Assembly (NCBI RefSeq): GCF_900091455.1
Contig: NZ_LT607412.1
Location: forward strand, 2,356,001-2,420,000
Length of the DNA: 64,000 bases
From: Micromonospora coriariae
Lineage (GTDB): Bacteria > Actinomycetota > Actinomycetes > Mycobacteriales > Micromonosporaceae
Reading direction: 5' to 3'
The notes under the pieces are model-generated. The model did not search any database and was not told the DNA's origin. It was given only the letters and a program-made list of their open reading frames with translations. Positions within the stretch are counted from its first letter, which is position 1, and each line of letters opens with the position of its first letter. Shown in pieces: positions 34,610-42,393 of the stretch. The translations under genes were made by a program, and so were the position numbers.

Positions 34610-35472
34610 CAGATGCTCACCTCGCCCACCCCGACGGTGGTCTGCAGCCAGATCACGAAGCTCTGCCACCCGCCGGTGACCAGCGCCAGGCCGATCAGGA
34701 TGAGCAGGGCGCCGCCGACCCGGGTGACCCAGCGGCTGTTGCGCCGGACGGCGCGGAAGACCCCGAGCAGGCGCTGGAAGCCCAGCCCGAAGACGACGAA
34801 CGGTATCCCCAACCCGAGGCAGTACGCCACGGCGAGCACCACGGCGCGGTCGCTCTGCCCGCTGGCGGTGGCCATGCCCATCACCGCGCCGAGCGTGGGG
34901 CCGGTGCAGGGCACCCAGCTGAGCGCGAAGACCGCGCCGAAGACCGGTGCGCCGAGCAGCCCGGCGGAGGGCAGCCGGGAGATCCGGAACTCCCGTTGCA
35001 GGGCCGGGATCAGCCCGAGGTAACCCAGCCCGAGCACGATGATCAGCACGCCGATCACGATCTCCAACTGCCGCTCGTAGTCGAAGAAGACCCGGCCGAT
35101 GCTCGCGAACAGGATCGCGGTGGCGACGAAGACGACGGTGAAGCCGGCGATGAAGAGCAGCGTCCCGGCGAGCACCCGGCCCTTGACCGCCACCGTCGCG
35201 GTCCGCTCCCGTACGGCTACAGCCCCGGCGCCATCGCGCTGGGCGGTGGTGTTAACAGGGGACCCCTGCTCTACCGCAGGCGTTAACAAGGGGCCCTTCC
35301 TTGCACGGCCTTCCAGGTCGGAGCCGGCAAGGCCGGTGACGTACGAGAGGTAGCCGGGGACCAGCGGGAGCACACACGGGGACAGGAAGCTGACCAGGCC
35401 GGCGAGCGCCGCGGCGCCGATGGCGAGCAGCAGCGGCCCGCTCAGAGCCAGTTCACGGAAGGTCTCGCCCAT
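34609..35472 (-). CDS. ccdA: Thiol-disulfide transporter CcdA with repeat-derived insertion
   Basis: A 287-residue, 6-span protein that carries reductant across the membrane for cytochrome c maturation. The redox cysteines are C33 (SPCVLPLVPGY) and C189 (VPCTGPTLG). After span 1, residues 58-74 (RKGPLLTPAVEQGSPVN) are encoded by repeat R3 copy 1, and a further ~25 residues of hydrophilic loop follow; CcdA proteins normally have a shorter loop here. The frame is kept. ATG shares one base with the resA stop. Confidence 0.92.
   Translation of the reverse strand: MGETFRELALSGPLLLAIGAAALAGLVSFLSPCVLPLVPGYLSYVTGLAGSDLEGRARKGPLLTPAVEQGSPVNTTAQRDGAGAVAVRERTATVAVKGRVLAGTLLFIAGFTVVFVATAILFASIGRVFFDYERQLEIVIGVLIIVLGLGYLGLIPALQREFRISRLPSAGLLGAPVFGAVFALSWVPCTGPTLGAVMGMATASGQSDRAVVLAVAYCLGLGIPFVVFGLGFQRLLGVFRAVRRNSRWVTRVGGALLILIGLALVTGGWQSFVIWLQTTVGVGEVSI
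35251..35302. repeat. 52-nt repeat, family R3, copy 1, inside ccdA
   Basis: 50 of 52 positions match the copy at 46984-47035. It contains three nested short palindromes (AGGGGNCCCCT, CTGC...GCAG and AAGGGGCCCTT) and GTTAAC. Here it is translated in frame as part of a CcdA loop. Confidence 0.88.
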
Positions 35473-36038
35473 CAGCCCGACGCCGGCTTCTCGGCGGCGA
35501 TCCGCTCGACGATCGGTTGCAGCCCCTCCTGCTTGACCGCGGCGCGGATCACCGCGGCGATCCGGCCCTCCCGGTCCAGCACCACCGTCGCCGGGACGCT
35601 GTTCGGCGGGATGTCCAGGGCGAGCGCCAGCTTGCTCGGCGGGTCGAAGAGGCTCGGATAGGTGACCCGGCCCTCCTCGAACGCCTTGGCCTTGTCCCGC
35701 TGGTCCTGCACGTTGATGCCGAGGAAGCTCACCCCAGAGTTTTTGGTGGCCTGATAGGTGGCTTCCAGGTCGTCCGCCTCCGCACGGCACGGCGCGCACC
35801 AGGAACCCCAGAAGTTGACCACCACCACCTGGCCGCGGGCCTGGCTCACGTCGTAACTACCACCGGTGAGCAGCTCACCGGCGAGCTTCGGGGGTGCCGA
35901 ACGCTGGTCCGGAGCGCACTCGATGACCCCGTCGGAGGTGGTCGTGCAGGTCTTCTCCCGGCCCTGCGACGTGCAGCCGACCAGCGCCACCGCGGCGACG
36001 GTGGCGAGCAGGCCGGCGGTCCACCTCCGGGCGTTCAT
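35472..36038 (-). CDS. resA: TlpA/ResA-like thioredoxin lipoprotein
   Basis: A 188-residue extracytoplasmic thiol-disulfide protein that reduces apocytochrome c. Lipobox ALVGC gives lipidated Cys22; the active site is W80-C81-A-P-C84. PPNSVPATVVLD is the cis-proline region. Two further Cys (C31, C41) near the N-terminus may form a disulfide. ATG shares its A with the upstream stop (TGATG). It receives electrons from CcdA, encoded next. Confidence 0.92.
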   Translation of the reverse strand: MNARRWTAGLLATVAAVALVGCTSQGREKTCTTTSDGVIECAPDQRSAPPKLAGELLTGGSYDVSQARGQVVVVNFWGSWCAPCRAEADDLEATYQATKNSGVSFLGINVQDQRDKAKAFEEGRVTYPSLFDPPSKLALALDIPPNSVPATVVLDREGRIAAVIRAAVKQEGLQPIVERIAAEKPASG

Positions 36039-36685
36039 CAGGCGCCCTTGGCCGTCCGGGCGGTCGCGGAGAGGGCGATCAGGTGCGCGGCCGGCTCGCT
36101 GTAGCCGATGCCCACCACCTTCGCGCCGTCGAAGTGGAACGACGTGAGGCTGGCCAGCCCACACTGCCGCTTGCGCGGGTCGTGCCAGAGCCGCTTGCGC
36201 TCGACGTACCGGCGCAGCGTCCAGATCGGGAGCTGGTGCGAGACCAGCACCGCCTCGCGCCCTTCGGCGGCGACCCGGGCGGCGTGCACGGCGGCGAACA
36301 TCCGCTCCGCGATGGCCCGGTACGCCTCGCCCCAGGACGGGGTCACCGGATCACGCAGCACCCACCAGTTGCGCGGGTCGCGGAACGACCCGTCACCCGG
36401 CGACACCTTCTTGCCCTCGAACCAGTTGGCGCTCTCGATCAGCCGCTCGTCCACCCCGACCGGCAACCCGAACTGGGCGGCGATCGGCTCGGCGGTCTGC
36501 TGGGCGCGCTCCAGCGGGCTGGCCACCACGTGCACGATCTCCCGCTCGGCCAGCCCCTGCGCGGCGGCCTTGGCCATCTGCACACCCAGCTCGGAGAGGC
36601 GGAACCCGGGCAGCCGGCCGTAGAGGATCTGGTCGGGGTTGTGCACCTCGCCGTGCCGGAGCACGTGGACCACCGTCTTACTCAC
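36038..36685 (-). CDS. Histidine phosphatase family protein (phosphoglycerate mutase-like)
   Basis: A 215-residue branch of the histidine phosphatase superfamily. Catalytic His11 in VLRHGEVHNPDQ and the second His in VLVSHQLPIW are present, with R58-like ASPLERAQQTAEPIA. Found in this position, next to hemL and cytochrome c genes, in many actinobacteria; substrate not established. Six-base gap from hemL and one-base overlap with resA. Confidence 0.88.
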   Translation of the reverse strand: MSKTVVHVLRHGEVHNPDQILYGRLPGFRLSELGVQMAKAAAQGLAEREIVHVVASPLERAQQTAEPIAAQFGLPVGVDERLIESANWFEGKKVSPGDGSFRDPRNWWVLRDPVTPSWGEAYRAIAERMFAAVHAARVAAEGREAVLVSHQLPIWTLRRYVERKRLWHDPRKRQCGLASLTSFHFDGAKVVGIGYSEPAAHLIALSATARTAKGA

Positions 36686-36691
36686 TGCTCG

Positions 36692-38029
36692 CTACCCCCC
36701 GAGACCCGCCGCTGCCGCCGCGTTCGCCGCCGTCGGCAGCGCGGCGGCGATCTGCTCCAGAGCGGCGTCGTCGATCGCCGCCGACACGAACCACGATTCG
36801 AACGCGCTCGGCGGCAGGTAGACGCCAGCGGCGAGCATCGCGTGGAAGAACGCCTTGAACGCCGGCACCTGCTGGGTGCGAGCGCTGTCGTAGTCGACCA
36901 CGTCGGCGTCGGTGAAGAAGATGGAGAACATGCTGCCCGCGTACGACAGCCGGTGCGGGACCCCGGCGGCGGCCAGCGCGTCGCCGGCCAGCTTGCCCAC
37001 GACGGCCGCGGTCTGGTCGAGGCGGCGGTACAGCTCGTCGTCGGCCAGCCGCAGGGTGGCCAGGCCTGCGGCGCAGGCCAGCGGGTTACCGGAGAGCGTG
37101 CCGGCCTGGTAGACCGGGCCCGCCGGGGCGAGCCGCGCCATGATCTCGGCCCGCCCGCCGAACGCGGCGGCGGGCAGCCCACCACCCATGACCTTGCCGT
37201 ACGTCCACAGGTCGGCGTCGGACGGGTCGAGGCCGTGCCAGCCGGCGCGGGACACCCGGAACCCGGTCATCACCTCGTCCACCACGAGCAGCGCGCCGTG
37301 GGCGTGTGCGATCCGGGCGAGCTGCTGGTTGAAGCCGTCGCGGGGGGCGACCACGCCCATGTTGCCGGCGGCGGCCTCGGTGATCACCGCGGCGATGTGC
37401 GGACCCTCGGCGGCGAAGGCCTCCTCGACCGCCCTGATGTCGTTGTACGGCAGCACAATCGTCTCGCTGGCCGCCGCGCCGGTGACGCCGGGCGAGTCGG
37501 GCAGGCCCAGGGTGGCCACGCCGGACCCGGCCGAGGCGAGCAGCGCGTCGACGTGCCCGTGGTAGCAGCCGGCGAACTTGACGATCTTGGAGCGCCCGGT
37601 GAAGCCGCGGGCCAGCCGGATCGCCGACATGGTCGCCTCGGTGCCGGAGTTGACCAGGCGCACCTGCTCCACCGGCGTCCGGTCGACGATCTCGGCGGCC
37701 AACTCCACCTCAGCAGGGGTGGGGGTGCCGAAGCTGGTGCCCCGGGCTGCGGCGGCCTGCACGGCGTCCACCACCTCCGGGTGCGCGTGCCCGAGGATCA
37801 GCGGGCCCCAGGAGCAGACCAGGTCCACGTAGCGGCGGCCGTCGGCGTCGTGCAGCCAGGGGCCCTCGCCTCGAACCATGAAGCGGGGGGTGCCGCCGAC
37901 CGCCTGGAAGGCGCGCACAGGGGAGTTCACCCCGCCTGGCACGATGGCGCGGGCGCGGTGGAACAGGGCCTCGGAGGCCGGAGCGTCGGCCGGGTAGCGG
38001 CCGGACCCGGCGGAGAAGGTGTCGGTCAC
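36692..38029 (-). CDS. hemL: Glutamate-1-semialdehyde 2,1-aminomutase
   Basis: A 445-residue PLP enzyme of heme synthesis that converts glutamate-1-semialdehyde to 5-aminolevulinate. [11 protein letters not shown] (31-41), [17 protein letters not shown] and the PLP lysine K279 in [12 protein letters not shown] are diagnostic. GTG start. It leads an operon with cytochrome c maturation genes, tying heme supply to its use. An Ala-rich C-terminus ends at a stop 6 nt before the next start. Confidence 0.94.
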   Translation of the reverse strand: MTDTFSAGSGRYPADAPASEALFHRARAIVPGGVNSPVRAFQAVGGTPRFMVRGEGPWLHDADGRRYVDLVCSWGPLILGHAHPEVVDAVQAAAARGTSFGTPTPAEVELAAEIVDRTPVEQVRLVNSGTEATMSAIRLARGFTGRSKIVKFAGCYHGHVDALLASAGSGVATLGLPDSPGVTGAAASETIVLPYNDIRAVEEAFAAEGPHIAAVITEAAAGNMGVVAPRDGFNQQLARIAHAHGALLVVDEVMTGFRVSRAGWHGLDPSDADLWTYGKVMGGGLPAAAFGGRAEIMARLAPAGPVYQAGTLSGNPLACAAGLATLRLADDELYRRLDQTAAVVGKLAGDALAAAGVPHRLSYAGSMFSIFFTDADVVDYDSARTQQVPAFKAFFHAMLAAGVYLPPSAFESWFVSAAIDDAALEQIAAALPTAANAAAAAGLGG

Positions 38030-38181
38030 GATGCCGCCATTGTGTCAGCGGCGGACGGTCAACCAGCAGCCACCCCGGGCCAGGGTTACCGGGCTCACCC
38101 GCCTTCGACACCCGCCAGCGGCGCCGACACGGGGCAGGCGGTAGCTGTCGGCCTCGACAGGCCGGGTCGTCCGGATCGCGC

Positions 38182-38187
38182 TAGGCT
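38182..38187 (+). promoter_or_regulatory. -10 box of leaderless promoter (TAGGCT) for the STAS gene
   Basis: TAGGCT stands 6 nt before the GTG at 38194, with no ribosome site between. Confidence 0.5.
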
Positions 38188-38193
38188 GACCGG

Positions 38194-38529
38194 GTGGATC
38201 GCGCCGAACTGTCCATCACGCTCCACCGGACGGGCGACGAAGCAGTGCTGCGCCTGGCCGGTGAGATCGACATGCTCACGGCCGCCCAGCTCTCCACCGT
38301 GGTCAACGAGGTGCTGGCCGATCCGCCCCCGCGGATCGTGCTCGACCTGGGTGGTGTCACCTTCTGCGATTCGCAGGGCCTGGGCACCCTGGTCGTGCTC
38401 AGCCGCAAGGCCAGCCACGCCCAGAGCCTGCTGATGCTGACCCACGTGGGCGACTTCCTGATCCGCGTCCTGGACATCACCGGCCTCCGCAGCGCCCTGA
38501 TGATCCGCAACGACCAACCCACAGGCTGA
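38194..38529 (+). CDS. STAS-domain anti-sigma factor antagonist
   Basis: A 111-residue single STAS domain protein, RsbV/SpoIIAA-like. The phosphorylatable Ser60 lies in TFCDSQGLGTLV. In partner switching it binds the anti-sigma kinase when dephosphorylated, freeing the sigma factor. Candidate partners in the window are the kinase domain at 47096 and the operon at 60101-64000. GTG start with leaderless-type TAGGCT box. Confidence 0.92.
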   Translation: MDRAELSITLHRTGDEAVLRLAGEIDMLTAAQLSTVVNEVLADPPPRIVLDLGGVTFCDSQGLGTLVVLSRKASHAQSLLMLTHVGDFLIRVLDITGLRSALMIRNDQPTG

Positions 38530-38599
38530 CCCCCCTTCCCCCCTTCCCCCCTCCCCCCTCCCCCCTCCCCCTCCCCTCGCCCGCCCGCCCCTAGCTCTC
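38530..38599 (+). other. Homopyrimidine tract between convergent genes
   Basis: About 50 nt of almost unbroken C/T (38530-38579) follow the STAS stop, then repeat R1 copy 2, then a purine-rich G tract (38661-38732). The C and G tracts are in inverted order about the palindrome and could fold into a large structure or quadruplexes. It may terminate both convergent genes. Confidence 0.6.
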
Positions 38600-38661
38600 G
38601 TCGATCTAGGGGAAATCGTCGCGAGTTGATCTCCACGGACAGCGATCTGCCCTAGATCGAC
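38600..38661. repeat. 62-nt palindromic repeat, family R1, copy 2
   Basis: Ends GTCGATCTAGGG and CCCTAGATCGAC are a perfect 12-bp inverted repeat. Length is identical to copy 1 at 9435-9496; the outer arms and the central CGTCGCGRGTTGATCTC segment are shared while inner bases differ. Lies between convergent genes. Confidence 0.82.
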
Positions 38662-38733
38662 GGGGCGTGGGGGCGGGAGGGCGGCGAGGAGGGCGGCGAG
38701 GGGGGCGGGGGGGGTGGCGAGGGGGGCGGGGGC

Positions 38734-40347
38734 TTAGGGGGTGGGGAGGTCTCGGGTTTGGAAGGTGCGTAGGGCCAGGGTGAGCAGGGCGGCCGTCACG
38801 GCGGTCAGGGCTATCAGTGGGGTGGCGGTCCAGTCGGGGCCGAGGACCTGCGGGGTGTGGGTGAACGGGGAGAGGTCCAGCGCCCACTGGTCCAGCTCCA
38901 GCACCGCACCGAGCTGACCGAGCAGCAGGCAGCCGGCGAGCACCGCCCAGGCGCCGGCGGAGAACCGTGGCAGCCAGCCGACCAGCACCGCCGCCAGCCC
39001 GGCCAGCACCCAGGCCGCCGGCACCTGGGCCAGCCCGGCACCGAGCAGCCGGGGCAGCTCGCCCCCGACGTCTCCGACGCTGAGGCCGTATGCCAGCCCG
39101 GTGGCGAGCCCGGTCACCGAGAGCACCACCGCCGGGCCGAGCAGGGCGAAGAGCAGGTGCGCCATCAGCCAGCGGGTCCGGCTCACCGCCGTGGCGAGCA
39201 GCGGTTCGGCTCGCCCGGCGGTCTCCTCCGCCCGCGCCCGCAGCGCGGCCTGGATGCCGTACCCGGCGGCGGCCAACGCGGTCAGGCTCAACGTCCCACC
39301 GAGGTACGCCTCGGCGAGCGCGGAGGTGCCGCCCAACCGGGCCAGGATCTCGGCGACCTGCTGATTGCCCTGCACCGCGTCGCCGGCCGCATCCGCCGCG
39401 CCCCCGAGCACCAGGCCGAGCAGCCCGAACCCGACGGTCCAGCCGAGCAACTGGCCCCGATGCAGTCGCCAGGCCAGGCCGAACGGCCCCGCCAGCCGCG
39501 GCCCCGCGGTCGCCGGGCCGAGCCGGGGCGGGAACACCCCGGCGCCGAGGTCCCGGCGCACCGAGACGGGGTACGCGACGAGCGCGACCACCGCAGTGAA
39601 CAGCACAGGCAGCAGCAGCACCCACCAGCGTTCGTCGGCGAAGGCCCGAACCCGGGCCGACCAGCCCAGCGGGGAGATCCAGCTCAGCCACTCCGCGCTC
39701 CCGCCGGTGCCGCCGGAACCCCCCGCGTCGCCGGCCAGCCGCAGCACGAAGGCCAGCCCGAGCGCGGCCAGGCCGATCCCGCGCGCCCCGGCCGCGCTCT
39801 CGGTGAGCTGCGCGGCCAGTCCGCCGATCGTGGCGAAGACGATGCCGGTGAGCGCCAGCCCGGCGCCGAAGATCAGCGATCCGGCACCGGGCAGTCCCGC
39901 AGCGACCAGGCCGGCGGCGGTGAGCAGACCGAGCAGCAGGTTCGCGGCGTACGTCACCAGCAACGCGGCGGTCAGCCCGGCATACCGGCCCAGCACTGTG
40001 GCGCCGAGCAGCTCGCGCCGGCCGGCCTCCTCTTCGGTCCGGGTATGCCGGACAACGGTGAGCACGCTGACCAGCGCGGCGATCAACGCCAGCAGGCCGG
40101 CCCGCTGGGCGGTGAGCGCGCCGACGCTGTCGCCGTACACCGGGCCGAGCAGGGCGACGATCGACGGGTTGCTCGCCGTGCCGGCCAGGTACGTGGCCCG
40201 CTCGGCGGCGGTTGGATACAGCTCGGCGTACGTGCCGGCGTAGCTGGCTGGCAGCACGGCCAGCAGCAGGATCCAGATCGGCAGCACGACCCGGTCCCGA
40301 CGCAGGATCAGTCGCACCAGGTGCCGCGTGCCGGTGAAGGGGCTCAC
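38734..40347 (-). CDS. ABC transporter permease (large exporter type)
   Basis: A 537-residue membrane protein with about twelve spans in two similar halves, typical of permeases annotated as polyketide antibiotic exporters. It opens [26 protein letters not shown]. The GTG overlaps the ATPase stop (GTGA). The soluble link around residues 255-285 carries [16 protein letters not shown]. Partner of the ATPase at 40344. Substrate unknown; regulated by the divergent regulator at 41335. Confidence 0.88.
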   Translation of the reverse strand: MSPFTGTRHLVRLILRRDRVVLPIWILLLAVLPASYAGTYAELYPTAAERATYLAGTASNPSIVALLGPVYGDSVGALTAQRAGLLALIAALVSVLTVVRHTRTEEEAGRRELLGATVLGRYAGLTAALLVTYAANLLLGLLTAAGLVAAGLPGAGSLIFGAGLALTGIVFATIGGLAAQLTESAAGARGIGLAALGLAFVLRLAGDAGGSGGTGGSAEWLSWISPLGWSARVRAFADERWWVLLLPVLFTAVVALVAYPVSVRRDLGAGVFPPRLGPATAGPRLAGPFGLAWRLHRGQLLGWTVGFGLLGLVLGGAADAAGDAVQGNQQVAEILARLGGTSALAEAYLGGTLSLTALAAAGYGIQAALRARAEETAGRAEPLLATAVSRTRWLMAHLLFALLGPAVVLSVTGLATGLAYGLSVGDVGGELPRLLGAGLAQVPAAWVLAGLAAVLVGWLPRFSAGAWAVLAGCLLLGQLGAVLELDQWALDLSPFTHTPQVLGPDWTATPLIALTAVTAALLTLALRTFQTRDLPTP

Positions 40348-41243
40348 GACCGCACCGCCGGCTCGGCCTGGTAGTGCCGCAGGAACAGCTCCTCAAGCGT
40401 GGGCGGCTGGCTGACCAGGCTGCGTACGCCGATCTCGGTGAGTCGGCGCAGGGCGGCGTCCAGCGCGCCGTTCTCCACGTCGAAGCGCACCCGGGGCCCG
40501 TCCACCCGCAGGTCGTGCACGCCGGCCAGCTTCCCCAGCCCGTCCACCGGGCCGGTCAGCTCGGCCTCGATCGAGGTCCGTCGCAGGTGGCGCAGGTCGG
40601 TCAGGGTGCCCGTCTCGACGTCCCGACCGTTTCGGATGATCGTCACCCGGTCGCAGAGCGCCTCCACCTCGGCCAGGATGTGGCTGGAGAGCAGCACGGT
40701 GCGGCCGTCTGCCTTCGCCCGGTGCACCCAGTGCTGGAAGACCTCCTCCATCAGCGGGTCCAGCCCGGAGGTCGGCTCGTCCAGGATGAGCAGTTCGGCG
40801 TCCGAGGCGAGGGCGGCCACCAGGCCGACCTTCTGCCGGTTGCCCTTGGAGTACGCCCGACCCTTCTTGCGCGGGTCCAGCTCGAAGGATTCGAGCAGCT
40901 CGGCCCGGCGCGCCGGGTCGAGACCGCCGCGCATCCGGCCGAGCAGGTCGATGACCTCCCCGCCGGAGAGGTTGGGCCAGAGCGTCACGTCGCCCGGCAC
41001 GTACGCCAGGCGGCGGTGCAGGGCCACCGCGTCGCGCCACGGGTCACCACCGAGCAGTCGGACGGCCCCCGCGTCCGTCCGCAGCAGGCCGAGCAGCGCT
41101 CGGATGGTGGTGGATTTGCCGGCGCCGTTCGGGCCGAGGAAGCCGTGCACCTCGCCGGCGCGGACGGTCAGGTCGAGACCGTCGAGCGCCCGGGTCCGGC
41201 CGAAGGTCTTGACCAGGCCGGACACCTCAATGGGAGTTTCCAT
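40344..41243 (-). CDS. ABC exporter ATP-binding protein
   Basis: A 299-residue ATPase with Walker [10 protein letters not shown], Walker [15 protein letters not shown] and H-loop [13 protein letters not shown]. The signature is YSKGNRQKV, not LSGGQ, common in this exporter subgroup. ATG start with a leaderless-type TAGCTT box 7 nt upstream, and operator TTCACAA-AG-TTGTGAA further up. The C-terminal [10 protein letters not shown] motif is typical. Confidence 0.93.
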   Translation of the reverse strand: METPIEVSGLVKTFGRTRALDGLDLTVRAGEVHGFLGPNGAGKSTTIRALLGLLRTDAGAVRLLGGDPWRDAVALHRRLAYVPGDVTLWPNLSGGEVIDLLGRMRGGLDPARRAELLESFELDPRKKGRAYSKGNRQKVGLVAALASDAELLILDEPTSGLDPLMEEVFQHWVHRAKADGRTVLLSSHILAEVEALCDRVTIIRNGRDVETGTLTDLRHLRRTSIEAELTGPVDGLGKLAGVHDLRVDGPRVRFDVENGALDAALRRLTEIGVRSLVSQPPTLEELFLRHYQAEPAVRS

Positions 41244-41250
41244 GTATCGG

Positions 41251-41256
41251 AAGCTA
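41251..41256 (-). promoter_or_regulatory. -10 box of leaderless promoter (TAGCTT) for the ABC operon
   Basis: On the minus strand TAGCTT stands 7 nt before the ATG at 41243. The palindrome at 41264-41279 lies just upstream, in the -35 to -10 region. Confidence 0.55.
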
Positions 41257-41263
41257 CACTCGT

Positions 41264-41279
41264 TTCACAAAGTTGTGAA
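41264..41279. promoter_or_regulatory. Palindromic operator TTCACAA-AG-TTGTGAA
   Basis: A perfect 7-bp inverted repeat with a 2-nt spacer in the divergent gap between the ABC exporter and its MarR/GbsR-like regulator. It covers the probable promoter region of both, so repression of both is likely. Confidence 0.72.
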
Positions 41280-41334
41280 GACTGTGAGATCCGGGGCACC
41301 ATCGGGGCCACACAAGCAGGCAGGAGAGATCGCC

Positions 41335-41829
41335 ATGGCAGCCACCGACGGCCACGACCCGGTGCACCTGTTCGTCGAGCGGATGGCCTTGACGTTCGCC
41401 GAGGTCGGTTCTCCGCGCATGGCCGCCCGGGTGCTGTTCACCGTGATGAGCGCGGACGATCCGTTGACCGCCGCCGAGATCGGCGAGCGGCTCGGAGTGA
41501 GCGCGGCGGCGGTCAGCGGCGCGGTCCGCTACCTCACCCAGTTCGGCATGCTGATCCGCGAACCGGTCCCGAGGTCCCGCCGGGATCGCTACCGGATGCC
41601 GGACAACCCCTGGTACGAGGCGACCATCACCAAGACCGGGATCTACAAGACGTTCATCGACGTGGCCGAGTCCGGGGTGACCGCCCTCGGGCCCGACACG
41701 CCGGCCGGCGAACGGGTGGCCGAGATGCGCGACTTCTTCCTCTTCGTGCAAGAGGAGATCGACTCGCTGGGCGAGCGCTGGCGGGCCCGACGGGCCGCCA
41801 CCGGCCACGTCCGGCCCGGCGAGGCCTGA
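41335..41829 (+). CDS. MarR/GbsR-like transcriptional regulator of ABC exporter
   Basis: A 164-residue winged-helix protein: MAARVLFTVMSADDPLTAAEIGERLGVSAAAVSGAVRYLTQFGMLIRE is the DNA-binding domain, followed by a wing with basic PRSRRDRYRM and a helical C-terminus. GGAGAG stands 7 nt before the ATG. The gene is divergent from the exporter, and the palindrome at 41264-41279 is its likely binding site. Inducer unknown, perhaps the exported compound. Confidence 0.87.
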   Translation: MAATDGHDPVHLFVERMALTFAEVGSPRMAARVLFTVMSADDPLTAAEIGERLGVSAAAVSGAVRYLTQFGMLIREPVPRSRRDRYRMPDNPWYEATITKTGIYKTFIDVAESGVTALGPDTPAGERVAEMRDFFLFVQEEIDSLGERWRARRAATGHVRPGEA

Positions 41830-41838
41830 GCACCCTCG

Positions 41839-42393
41839 TCAGGAGGTGTTGCCCCAGCGGGCCTGCTCCAGCAGCCGCACCGCCCGGTCCCGGCTCTCCG
41901 GGTCGTCGGAGCGGAGCAGGGTGGTCGCCTCGTCGACCGCGTCGGTGAGCCGCCGCCACTGCGTGTCGCGCTCCCGCACCAGGTCCGACTGGGCGGCCAG
42001 CTGCCGGGTCTTCACCCACAACTCGACGAAGACCGACACCTTGGCCCGCAGCACCCACGGGTCGAACGGCTTGGTCAGGTAGTCCACCGCGCCCACCTGG
42101 TACCCGCGCAGGGCGAGCTGGGCGTCCCGGTCAGCGGCGGTGAGGAAGATGATCGGCACGTGCCGGGTCCGCTCCCGGCGCTTGATGTGGCTGGCCGTCT
42201 CGAAGCCGTCCATGTCCGGCATCTGAGCGTCCAGCAGGATCACCGCGAAGTCGTCCACCAGCAGTTGCTTGAGCGCCGCCTCGCCGCTCTCCACCGCCAC
42301 CGACTGGACCGGCAGGCCCTGGAGGATCGCCTCCAGGGCCATCAGGTTTTCCCGCCGGTCGTCCACGAGCAGCGCCTTGGCGATCTGGGTCAC
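41839..42393 (-). CDS. Response regulator without DNA-binding domain (OsaB-like)
   Basis: A 184-residue receiver protein. Phospho-acceptor D55 in [13 protein letters not shown], acidic pair D11-D12, Thr in FLTAADRD and Lys in YLTKPF are all present. The C-terminal ~60 residues are a predicted coiled coil with no output DNA-binding domain. Its GTG overlaps the stop of the poly-HAMP kinase (GTGA). Streptomyces OsaB, needed for osmoadaptation, has this same layout beside kinase OsaA, so an osmotic-stress role is inferred. Confidence 0.88.
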   Translation of the reverse strand: MTQIAKALLVDDRRENLMALEAILQGLPVQSVAVESGEAALKQLLVDDFAVILLDAQMPDMDGFETASHIKRRERTRHVPIIFLTAADRDAQLALRGYQVGAVDYLTKPFDPWVLRAKVSVFVELWVKTRQLAAQSDLVRERDTQWRRLTDAVDEATTLLRSDDPESRDRAVRLLEQARWGNTS

